This document shows, piece by piece, positions 35,801-46,373 of a stretch of DNA of 64,000 bases (position 1 is the first letter of the stretch; each line of letters opens with the position of its first letter). Under the pieces are notes generated by a model. It did no database searches. It was not told the DNA's origin and was given only the letters and a program-made list of their open reading frames with translations. Source of the stretch: Clavelina lepadiformis (taxonomy: Eukaryota; Chordata; Ascidiacea; Aplousobranchia; Clavelinidae); the NCBI RefSeq assembly GCF_947623445.1, contig NC_135240.1, positions 24,056,001 through 24,120,000 on the forward strand, in the 5' to 3' direction. A program made the position numbers and the translations under genes.

Positions 35801-38006
35801 GGAATGTGACTGCTATTCTGATTGAAAAAGGGCGAGTGAGGATGATCGGAGGTAGTGAGAGGTCTGATTGGTTCGTGGGGATCGGTCGGAGAGTTGGGGG
35901 ACATGTAACTGACCCCGTTGTCAGTTCCTGCGTCCCATGGGACCAGGTCGTAGCTTCAAGAAAAATTTGTTTGTTGTTAGCATAATAGCAAAAAGTATAG
36001 AAAAATTTCAAGATAATTATTTGAAAACGATTTTTCAGTTACCGCCATTTAACCCAGGCGGTACGATTATGTGATAAGATATCTATCGTATATGATATTT
36101 CATCATTGTGCAACTTATTCTAACCGTCTTTCCCCTGCCCAACCGCAAGACTCTGTACACATGGTTTCTTTGGTTATTCCAACATTCCAGTCAGGGCTCG
36201 GTCCAAGCATCGTAAGCGCGGTCACCAGATGTCTTTCTTGGTCAACACCAAACTCATCCGATGGCGGTTCACGTCTACAAATGGATCACGCATATCATAC
36301 TTTTGTTAAAACCAGGCTGTATACAAACATTGATTTTACAGCTACATCAATGACCCATACAAACCAGTTTGTATTCCTTACATATTTCTTGGTTCATATG
36401 CGGGCCATTGCGCCTTGGTTTTAATGACCGACAAAACGTCGTCAGTGTGGGCCCGAATTTCACTTTCAACGTTACCGACCCATCCCCATTCGGCCACTTT
36501 CTGGACACCGTCACTTGCATAGCCGCCGTATTCCCAGATTATGTAGTTGCCAGAATGAGAAGCACCAACGATGTTGGACCAATGAGTGGAATAAGCTGAG
36601 AAGAGCATTCTTAACTGTTGAGTTTAAGCTTACCTAAGCAGAACTTACCAAATTATTCAAACTAAATTTTGAAGATATTTTAACGACTTGTAAGTTCCAG
36701 ATATTTTCTAACTTTCTTACGAGGATAATCTATTGGGTGTGACTGCGGTGACCAAAGTCCATAAAACGTCATTCTGTATCTAGCGGTACCACATGCGCAA
36801 CACCCTGTAGTGTTTGGTGCTAAAGATGCTGTGGTCTGATTTCTTACACAAATGTTGAAAGTAAGTCCGCCCTTGCCCTTAAACCATATTGGACCTGGAC
36901 AATAACATGACACAAAAATTTGATCTCAGTATATCTTTAAGTTTCCAAACCTTACAAGTTAAGATTGAAGTCGGGACAGAAAGTAAAAGTGAAATGCTAC
37001 GGATGTTGTGCATAATTCCTTACTGACAAAAATTAACAACAAAGATATTTATAATGCAGAAATAAATTAAATACATTTGTGTGCACAAATTTTGCACAGC
37101 ATATCGTTATGTGTTGGTCAACTTCACAGACGTAAGGGAAGAGACATTATTCATTTAAAATTTTAAACTATACGTTTCATCATCAAAATCATCCTTTTAA
37201 AAATTACACATGTAGAACCAAAACATAGAAATTACCTTTCTGAATTACACTTCCAATAATTTGTACGCAACCACCAACTGACGCCCTCCAACGAACTTGC
37301 ACCCGGCTTTTTTTACCGTTGGTCACGTGAGTAGCGACATTGGGGCATCCCCGTTTCACTTGCGCCATATATTTGTTGACAACCTTCAACGTGCAGCAGT
37401 TTATGCGGAGATTACGAATTGAAACACAAACCTAAAGACAACGATATTTTCTCACTCACTGCAAATGAGCCAGCAGCCTGGTTGTCTGTTGCAACCGCTT
37501 TCAACGCGAATCCTCGAAAAGATATTTGACCTGTGCTCTGAAGCGTAACTGGAGAAGATAGAAATCATGCTAACACAAAATTAACGGAGCTAAACGTAAT
37601 GCCATTTTAATTTATAAATGCTGTATAAAGCTTCAGCAACGTAACATTCAAACATTTCCTTAAATTTTTAACACTTACCTGCACTCTACAAAAGTATGAC
37701 AGTAAGCTAAGCGAACTAATCAGTAGCAAACATAAACCGACGGATCGCTTGTATTTCAACAAAATTATAAATTGCAAGTAAAACATACTGACCGATGTAT
37801 TCTTGTTCTGGTTCAAAGCCTCTTTCGACGCCATCAATTTTTATTTGAAAACCATTATCTCCATTCCTTGGAGCTGAATAGTACTTGTTCGATGGATCTC
37901 CTTGGCAATTAAACTGGTCGCCAACTGTCCCAAGTTGGCCCTTGCTTATGGAGATGGTTGCAAAAAGACAGCAAACAAGGATATATGGAAAACATAGACT
38001 ACCCAT
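32849..38006 (-). CDS. SPON1: F-spondin-like matrix protein (Reeler, Spondin-N, eight TSP1)
   Basis: Secreted matrix protein of the F-spondin family. 18 exons: 38006-37793, 37548-37460, 37431-37236, 36894-36721, 36595-36382, 36274-36125, 35953-35761, 35669-35514, 35443-35317, 35238-35128, 35023-34918, 34826-34744, 34655-34392, 34223-34080, 33875-33692, 33608-33517, 33371-33136, 33025-32849; phases agree, 969 residues. Signal peptide (FPYILVCCLFATISISKG), Reeler (EPEQEYIVTLQSTGQISFRG, GCPNVATHVTNGKK), Spondin-N (CGTARYRMTFYGLWSPQSHP, HWSNIVGASHSGNYIIWEYG, DLVPWDAGTDNGVSY), then eight TSP1 units (SNWSECGVTC, TTWSACGLTC, SEWMPCPVTC, SDWTHCPVTC, SEWMPCSESC, SAWMPCSVTC, TQWMPCSSTC, QPWGSCSVTC). 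Vertebrate SPON1 has six. The end is a 59-residue exon without TSP1 character. The last donor (TGT/GTTTTA) is weak, so the C-terminus is less certain. Confidence 0.9.
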
Positions 38007-39246
38007 CGCTACCTTTAAACTCCATTCAAAATTTGAAATTGTTAAACAGCAAGCACACAGCTTTTAAAATGTCAGGTTATATCAGGAACTGTAGTCTTGA
38101 AAAACCAATGACCGTATTGAAAATTGCGCTAAACGAATTTTGTAAGCGCCCAATAACTTATCCAGCATATCGATCGCAGGGCTCTCTCATTCGATTTCCG
38201 AACATCATCCACTCAAGCGCAATGACAAAACTATACCTGCTGTATAACATTACTTTATTTCCTGGGATTCAACACTTTCGACGTCTGTTGGTTAACTTTT
38301 AGCGAATCATCCATTCCAAATTTCTAAATTAACTGTAGCTGGCTTTCCCGTGACTTACCTGAGCTGAAGCGAAGTGATTATCGTGATTAAACCGTGAAAA
38401 ACGACAATAGCTAGTATGCGTTGTCAAGCATAAGCATTTTGAAAAACGTATACCAAAGGTATTTCGGCTGACAACGCTTTTTGAAGGTAACTGAATTTGT
38501 ATCGATATACTGTTCACAGTCATGTATAAGACCTGAACTATAGCGTAACGAAACCAAAAATACATCTGCAATATTTTGAGCCAGCATAGCACGTTTACTC
38601 TTGAAGGGATTTGTCTTAATCAGAAACAGCAGCGCACCTTCGCATTTCAAACCGCTTTGTGTTTTGATGCGTGAAAAATGCGCTTGAACATTTTACGCTT
38701 GAATAAAAAAACAATTTATCTAAATGAGATTTTAACGAGGCAATTTCTTTTCCGTTTTACCGCAAGAGAAGTTGAGAAGTTTTCGAAAGCGTCCTCCACG
38801 GAAAGTCAAGTGGTGTCTGCCTTTGTTACTTCCTTGCTGTTTTGACTCTTACAATTACAGTTACGTTAGTGTAACCGCCTTTAAAATACGGAAGCTATTT
38901 CAAACAAGCAACCTAATTAACGATAATGTTTACCATTTCAAGAATTCCTTATCATTATAAAATGTAATTAGTTAAAACACACAAACAGTCCATTGGCAAA
39001 AATCGGCTATATAAAATACAACTTTTAATATCGTACACCAGATTGACGTTTTATTTGGCCAAATGTATAGAACAACGCGTATTACGCATCTCGTTGATTG
39101 ATTTTTACATGCAGCGTTTTGTTATATAAACAAAGAAACCGCAAAAAGAAAAAGTGCAAAATGTTAAACTCAAAGCTTTCATCTTTCAAAAACTCACACA
39201 CATAATTATAGTAAAGCGTTTTTGGTGCAGACGCTACGGAGCTTTC
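38007..39246. other. Intergenic, upstream of F-spondin-like gene
   Basis: Probable promoter region of the spondin gene and 3' flank of the orphan gene at 39247. It is AT-rich; the open frames show no family features or splice structure. No regulatory motif stands out. Confidence 0.45.
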
Positions 39247-42200
39247 TCAACATTTCAGTCTCCCGTAGCCTGACCAGGCGAACGAACAAACGACACCAAA
39301 CCTTTGATTTTCAGCAACTTGAAGACGCCTATTGTTAGCTGCCTGCTTACTGTGACTGGTGGTTAGCCTTTCGATAAGCCGCAACTGATTTTCCATGGTT
39401 GGTCGCTGTGACAGAGATTTCATGTTTGCCGAATGCACTGGCCTTGGCTGCGATGGCCGTGACAAGCGTCTTGTCATATCATCGATTTGTCCCGTAGAAA
39501 GTTTTTTCTCGCATCCTTTTGACTTTCTTTACACGTAAGTATAACAACATATGATTAATTACACCTTTGCGTAGACTCGTTTTCGTTTTTTCGGAAACCA
39601 AAATTTGTAGTAAACCGTCACCAAAACAGAGTAGCGATTTCAACATTGCTACATATAAGACCGTAAATTTATACGACACAACAAATGATTACGTCACAGT
39701 AAGATTAAAAACCGATTATATAGACTTGTAGTTATCGACCTTTTTGAAGGAATGTTGTAATCGCCAATGGTTTGATCGATGCAAATCTTTTTGATCGGGT
39801 CAAAAATCGCATTGGTGACGTAGGACGAAACTACTTGCTCTTGAATGGACAAGTTTGGTTCATATGAGTTCATATTCGCAACTGCCTGCAAAGATTTGCA
39901 CAGTTTAATACGTTAAGGTTTTCGCACGGAGCGGTACAGGATTACGTAAGCTAGAAAAAAATATGCAAACCTGATTAATTTGCTTCAAGCGAAGCTCGAG
40001 GTTACAGAACTGCCGCTGCGTCCGCGCCCTATAAGTTAACGTTACGCTGCCATTAATTACCTTTTCTGATAACTAATTAATAATTAAGGGAAGCATTGAC
40101 CTATAACAATTCCTACCTTTATACTCATTGGGTAAGATTGGTATAAATCGTAAACTCGTTGCAGTTAAAGTTAATAAAAAGTCAATGTTACTGTATTTAA
40201 GTTACGTACAAACTGTGGTGGTCTTTGGTTTGACTCAATTGCGCAACCGTCCGGTCGAGATTTCTCAGCACACTTCGCGTGTTGGCGCACAAAAAATTAA
40301 ATTGTTTATCGTTACTGGTACGTCTGTGATTCCTGTATTACAACAAAGAAGGGTTTATCTCATGTCTGTATATAAGCTCTTCTTCATAAAACACTTAAAA
40401 GCACTAAAGTTTGAAGCATGGTCAACATTGGAAAAGCAATAACACTGTGGTAGGAAACTTACAACGTCATAGAGTTTCGTTCGGATTTGTAAAGACGATC
40501 GACAATCCGGTTAACTTCTTGTGACGTGACAATTGCATAACCACAGTGTCTTTCACGAAATGATCTTTCACGTGACGACAAATAGGGATTTCTCCTGCTG
40601 GCCGGTGTGCTTGCTACTCATTAACATACATGAGAACTCGTCATACGAAAAACTGACAGTGCAAGCACTAGATAGCTTTAACGTAACTGGCACAGCAAAG
40701 CAGAATATCGAAATTGTAATGAACACAATTTGCATGTCTTCATGCGGATAATAATTCCTATAACGCGTTAGCTGCGATGTAACAAGCTTTTGTATGATTA
40801 GCCATATTTGTCACAATTCGCTTCTTTCAATGCGTTCGTAAATTGCGAACATATTCACAAGTTGCGTACGGGTTCACAATTTACGAACGCGTAGGTTTGA
40901 TTTTTTGTCTGGTCGAAAGGGTCATAATAACGCGTTGGTAAATTACATACGAGTTGAGAAATTGCATGCACGCTAAATTCGTAAATTGTGAACCCGTACG
41001 CAATTTGTGAACGTTCGCAATTTACGTACACGCTGAGTAAAGCGAATTCTGACACGTATGACTAACCATAGCTTTGCTTACAACGTCTTCAAGGAAATCA
41101 AAACAGGAGTGTCTTAATGGCATTATAGCCTCCTGCGCAAACACCCTGTAAAGTATACTTTGTTTGTCACCAGGCATAATTTCAATGACAAAAGATGCTC
41201 AGTTGGTGAATTAATTCTTTTATGAACCAACGTTTCGCAAACCCATGCAGGTGAGCTTCGTCAGGGCAGATTACAACAAGAGAGACGTTGGCTCATAAAA
41301 GAATTAATTCACCAACTGAGCATCTTTTGTTGTTGGTACGGTATAAAGTATGCTGGGGCTCTCGAGAGCCCCGTTACTTTTTGCTTTATCTGTAATATAA
41401 ACTATTACTATAACCAACTTTTACGGTGACCATTTTTGCCAAATGCAAACAACCTAACAATTTGAACAGGCGAATAGGCTCCACCATAACAACCAATTCA
41501 TTATAAAAGAATTTGTAACTGTAGAAAGCTATAATGTTTCTATCCCCTTCAACTGCTAATTTTAAACCAAACCCGTTGGTAGCATATATCTGAAAATGAC
41601 CATGAGGCACACACGTTGAGACAGCCCTGGGTAAAAGTAAACGGACATCACATCGTCGCAAATGAATAACATATGAAACCCAGGCTGTAATCCTCCTAAT
41701 AGTGCTTATGAACTATAGTCGTGCTACTCTGTAACTTTCTGAGACTTTTTCCTATAAATTGCGTAGTAGCAAGTTAAGATGGACAACAGACATTTTGTTC
41801 AGTGTGCAATGCCTTCATTGTACACTGAATATTGTACATGCTTACCAATCGTGCCTTCATTTAAGTGCTCAACTCTTGTTTTTTGCTTTTCAGATTTTAA
41901 AACTTTATTACTGGAAACTTCGGCTTCGGTAGACGGAATCTTCATATTGAGGCGTTTCTTGTGTGCGTTTTTCTGTCGTAAGGTGTGTACAGCATATTTT
42001 GTTAAAAAACCACGTACCAATTTTAGCCTATATAAGCTAATTATATAGCCTATATAGCCAATATAAGCCAATCATGCCGGCCGACGTGAACATATTTCTG
42101 GAATAAAATTATTTTGTTGTTGATATAAAACGCATTTCCTTTACTGTATAGCCTACAGGCTTATACGATCTTGTGAAATTCACATTATGAGAATGTTTGG

Positions 42201-43016
42201 TTCACGCTATTTGTTCATGAAATACAAGTAACTCAATTCGCTTTTTAACCAGCAATTCACATACCCGCTTGTCTTCGAAGTGAAGACTACACGAGAAACT
42301 TTTTGCATTTTTTGTAGAATGCAAATACTTCTTGTTTTTAGTAGATGTATCACTTGCATAAGCTACATCACGCTTTTTCTGTCGCCTCGTCTCGAATCGT
42401 TTTTTCGAAATCTTCACTTTCTTAGAAAAATTGTAAAGGTTTTTAAGTAATAGAATGTATAAATGTACTATCCTAGGGTCACTTATAATTCTTGAAACTG
42501 ACCTTTTGATTTAACGATGCTTCTTCAGCTTTCTTTGGATGTTTTTCTTCTACGCTTTTTCTACTTTGACATTTCTTTGTACTAGCAGCAAATGATAACA
42601 CGTTGTATCGTTGTCTTGAATTTGTTGTTAGAAATGAGGTCATCAAACAAAGATACTCGATTTTGCTTTTTCGGGTATCGTCGTTATTATTATGATCGTA
42701 AATGCCATTTTTGTCGGTCGATAAACACTCTCTGTGCGTCAAGTCAGGAAGAGATTTAGTTCTTCTGTTTAACAACTTTGAAAAAGCCAGCCTTTCAGCT
42801 TGGTCTATCAGAAAAGCATGTGTTTGTAAAGACTATAGCCTATTTAGGTATTTGCAACCATACTAAGTTTCTTACTGGAGATTCAAGTTCTATAGCGTGC
42901 AACCTACCTAAATTTTTCTTTTTGTTCTCGTCCTTTGTCAGTCGTTTGAGTTTGCTTGACCTGTTCCAAGTTAAACAACTGGAAGTTCGATTTCTGTTTG
43001 ACCAGCCGCATCCCAT
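39247..43016 (-). CDS. Uncharacterised protein with MGCGW N-terminus
   Basis: I do not recognise the family. Eight exons join in phase to 463 residues: 43016-42876, 42832-42503, 42420-42265, 41972-41846, 40616-40463, 40028-39971, 39885-39740, 39526-39247. The N-terminal MGCGWS fits an N-myristoylation site with an adjacent cysteine, suggesting membrane attachment (inference). The first half is lysine- and arginine-rich (RRTKSLPDLTH, KKVKISKKRFETRRQKKRD). The second half has two similar helical stretches, TSQEVNRIVDRLYKSERNSM and GQIDDMTRRLSRPSQPRP, then ENQLRLIERL. No signal peptide or membrane segment is seen. The link from exon 4 to exon 5 crosses a 1.2-kb intron with a weak acceptor, so two genes are possible. 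The exon 7 donor was chosen to keep the frame open. Confidence 0.6.
40793..41070. mobile_element. Foldback element, copy 2 (short, inverted)
   Basis: The reverse complement closely matches the ends and right half of the element at 21457-21984, including TATGGTTAGTCATACGTGTC and the AAACCTACGCGTTCGTAAAT block. It is about 278 bp, roughly half of copy 1. GCTTT words occur on both sides. It lies in an intron of the orphan gene. Confidence 0.75.
41191..41329. repeat. Palindromic element with 45-bp arms
   Basis: Arms 41191-41235 and 41285-41329 are reverse complements with one mismatch, beginning CAAAAGATGCTCAGTTGGTG. The 49-bp centre reads, on the minus strand, CTGACGAAGCTCACCTGC and then GCGAAACG, which resembles a hammerhead ribozyme core. 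Confidence 0.9.
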
Positions 43017-46000
43017 ATTTGCGATATGTTGTTAATGACTAAAAATATGTCGATAAATACCACGGCTCGAAGCATGTGTACTCATAGCCACGTCGTTTGT
43101 GAGAGCTGAGTGTCTCTTGTTATATTATTGATAAGCTTTTGAAGAGTATTAGAAATCATATTTATGTCAAGTACTTTATTAGAACCAATGTTAATATGCT
43201 ACAGTATTTATCGATACAACTGCCTCATCTATAACCAAAATACTGTAGACGTAGTGAGCTTGATACTCAGAAATATAGTGGAAAAGTTTCACAATTTTTC
43301 ATTTCATCATATAGTATCATTTCTATTTGGTCGTTGACTGTGGAGATCGAAAGGAATGGTGTTAGTTAACTTGTTATAGCATTATCTAACAAGCAATATA
43401 CTTTCAAAGACTTAGCGAACAGGAAAAAAGCGGCAAAGTCCCGAGAGCTCAAAACGTGCAAGAATTTTAACTAAACAGCAATGCTATAACGATAAAAGTT
43501 CAACGCGATCAACAAAACTAAGTGTTTACATCGACGTTGACAGAAATGAATAATTAAAAACAAGAAAAATGAATGACAAAAAAAACCAAAATCATAAAAA
43601 ATACACAGGGACATCAATCGATAAGGTGGAATTGCCTCTATGCTTATACTTAAATCGAAACAGATACATTGGGAGGAAAACGAAGTGGACGTCCTAGCGA
43701 AGAGTTGCTAATGCACAAAAGAATGGTTAAAATGAACCCAACACCAAAAGAAACACCATCCCATGGATCAAAACCCCGTTTTTGTGGCCAGAATGAGGGC
43801 GCTATACCAGGGTCCTCAAGTGGACAAACAATTACCAATGAATGCGATAGTTTAAAATGGCATACCTCAAAGTTCCCAAGAACTTGATGTTTAAAAGTTA
43901 AGTTAAGACGCATATAATTAGGCTACGTTGTATAATAATAAAGTATATTGGTCATTAAAAAACGATTCAAAATGCTATGTTACAGTAATATAGTAAAATG
44001 AAGTTTTTATCGTAATGCTGTGTTTGCTTTCCACAAAATCTTCATGTGTAAGTGAAGATAAAGCTGATAAGTCATCGATTGAAGAGATTTGAATCGTAAC
44101 ACTGAGGAGAGGATTGAAATGGTGAAAGTGATAAATCTACTCCATGATGATGTTCCAGGATGTCGGTCGTGTTGATTGTCGTCACAGTTCCCTGCTAGGT
44201 TTCACTGCGAAAAAACTAACTTATATGCTCTCGAAACTAGAAAAAATAAAATCAGAAACCGAGACGGCATAATTTCAAAAGAAATATTCTGTTTTTTTGG
44301 ATGATGCATGTGGATCGTTAGAAGACGTGTAAGCGTTTGGTGACATTTAAAGTTTTTCAATGAAGCAGGCAGCATGTTCCACGATTTGACACCAACAATT
44401 TTTATAGACTGCTGAGTAGTTTTTTGTTTACAGAATGGTAAGAACAGATTATATTACTGGATCTAGCGCCTGAAAAGAGTAAACGTTTTTACTAGCATAA
44501 AACATGTTATAAAATATGAGCGGCAGTAGATTATTCAGGTATCTGTACATAAAGATTTTAGTCTCTAAAGATAGTAACATAAGTAAGACATTCATCGTCC
44601 ACAAGTCAAAATCATTACGAGAGACATATTTTTTTGAAAAAGTAGGTTAACCCGTAATCATCCTATTTAAATAATCACATATTTTTGCATGTCATCTAGC
44701 TAAATCTAGTAAATATTCATATCTAATTGTATGGAATTGCCTTTAACACTTAATACTTTTCAAAAGGAGACTTGTTTTGCTGTTTCTTGTGAAGGCATCG
44801 ATACTGTGATTTCTATCCGCTTTGTTATGGAAGTTTGATTTCCATGGTCTGGTGATTGCCATAGTTGTGTTGTTTTGGCTTTGTTCTTATTGCTTGAATT
44901 TTCCTTGTTGATTTGCTTAAATTGCTTTTGTTCTTGCGTTTTAAGCTTGATTGTTTTGTCACTTTTATCAAATACTCAACTAAACTAATTTACGCATGGC
45001 TGCCATAAGCACTGGTGAAAAAATATTGCAATTAGCTGGTAGCAATTGCAAGTGAATGCTGTTAGTCTTAATTCTCTGATGTGTTTGTGTGCCAGACACA
45101 AACTGCAGAGTTTGGCATAAGCGCACTCAATAGCCTACTGCATTTCATGAGCTTCAGTGCCTCACTTAAGGTGCATTATTTTGCACTTAATAACTTGGAC
45201 TGAACTTCTGTGCACTCAATTTTCGGATCTAGTGCAGAAGTGCATAACCAGAAGACGTCACAATTTGAGTGGCTGCTAGGGTCTATTATGCAAAGGCATC
45301 CTGTGGTTGTGCACTTCTGCACTAGACCCCAATTTTCAATTGGTCGAATTACAGATTAATAATCAAAGATTGATTAAGTCAAACTTTGTACATTACTGTC
45401 TAATTGTGCACTTCCATTGCGCCTGAGCATTTTTGCACACCGCAACCGTCATTTTTGATCACTTGGCGCATCCAAGATCTTGCTGAAAACTGCCATACTT
45501 TGCAGTTTGTCTGTTTGATGTCCGTTTCGTTTGATAAATGAGTATGACAATCTGACTGTGGTCCGTGAGCTCCCAGGGTGCATTCCATATGAGTTATGCT
45601 GAAGATCTTCAGTGTGAGCTACGGTCAAGTGGCGTAAACTCAGTTTGACCATGGCAACTGCAAATTCACTTTGCTCATCCGTTTCTCTGGGTTTATAGAC
45701 GAAAAAGAACACAGTGTCTACTTTTTGTGTAATGTGCCGCAGATACAATGCAAACTTTTAGGCATTTCACGTCACATGACCTCATGTCGAACAAAACTAT
45801 TATGAGAGATACAAAGTACTGTAAAATAGAAACTAGGAAACCTTTTTCCAATACTGTTTTTTCACTGTGTAAAAAATTGTAAAAAAAATTCACGTGCTAC
45901 CAATCGGAACGAACTGTTTCCAAGTCGATGTCCAAAATGTTTGCAATTTAAAAAAGAATTAAAGTGGGTCGACAATTTCTATTGTTAAATATAGGAGATT

Positions 46001-46373
46001 GAAGAAATCTTGCACAAAGTTGTTGAAAAATTGTATAGGCAATGGATGTCTTGGCAATACCAACAACCCAAAGATAACATTACTTATAAATGATACTTAT
46101 AACATAACGAATAAATGTTCAATAAATAAAGTGAAGTATGTATACAACAGTTGTAACAGCACAATTTGCTTCGTATGTTCTATGTTTTGTCTTGTTCATG
46201 GTAAATAATTAATTGGTATACTTAAGAAGCAGTAGTGGTTTTAAATGTGCTTATTTCTTTCAAGTATAGTTGTGGGTGTATAACCAGTAGGTTGCTTTTT
46301 TGCTCATGAAGAACAATACCTACATTTTTCAGGTGTGAAATTTTTGTTCTGTCCTGTCAACAAAATAACTACA
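43017..46373. other. Intergenic between orphan gene and PPT1
   Basis: The orphan gene runs left and PPT1 runs right, so both promoters lie here. An open stretch on both strands at 43650-43913 has no recognisable domain. A dispersed repeat with an inner palindrome lies at 45172-45509. The rest is AT-rich and featureless to me. Confidence 0.45.
45172..45509. repeat. Dispersed repeat, copy A, with inserted palindrome
   Basis: It shares blocks with 52150-52357: AACTTCTGTGCACT, TGTACATTACT, AAGATCTTGCTGAAAAC and GCCATACT. Copy A has an extra inner segment bounded by the inverted arms TCTAGTGCAGAAGTGCA (45228-45244) and its exact complement (45310-45326). Confidence 0.75.

Noticed and set aside
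40128-40442. 104-codon plus-strand frame starting MGKIGINRK
   Set aside because: It lies in an intron of the minus-strand orphan gene, has no recognisable domain and no supporting splice sites or upstream context.
41386-41661. Minus-strand frame preceded by a good acceptor (CATTTTCAG), considered as the last exon of the orphan gene
   Set aside because: In the phase left by the exon ending at 41846 it stops after about 17 codons. The exon at 40616 continues the frame and leads to five further in-phase exons.
43650-43913. Open frames on both strands, one with RGFDPWDGVSFGVGF-like text
   Set aside because: Overlapping frames on both strands with no known domain or splice sites suggest chance or an unidentified old repeat.
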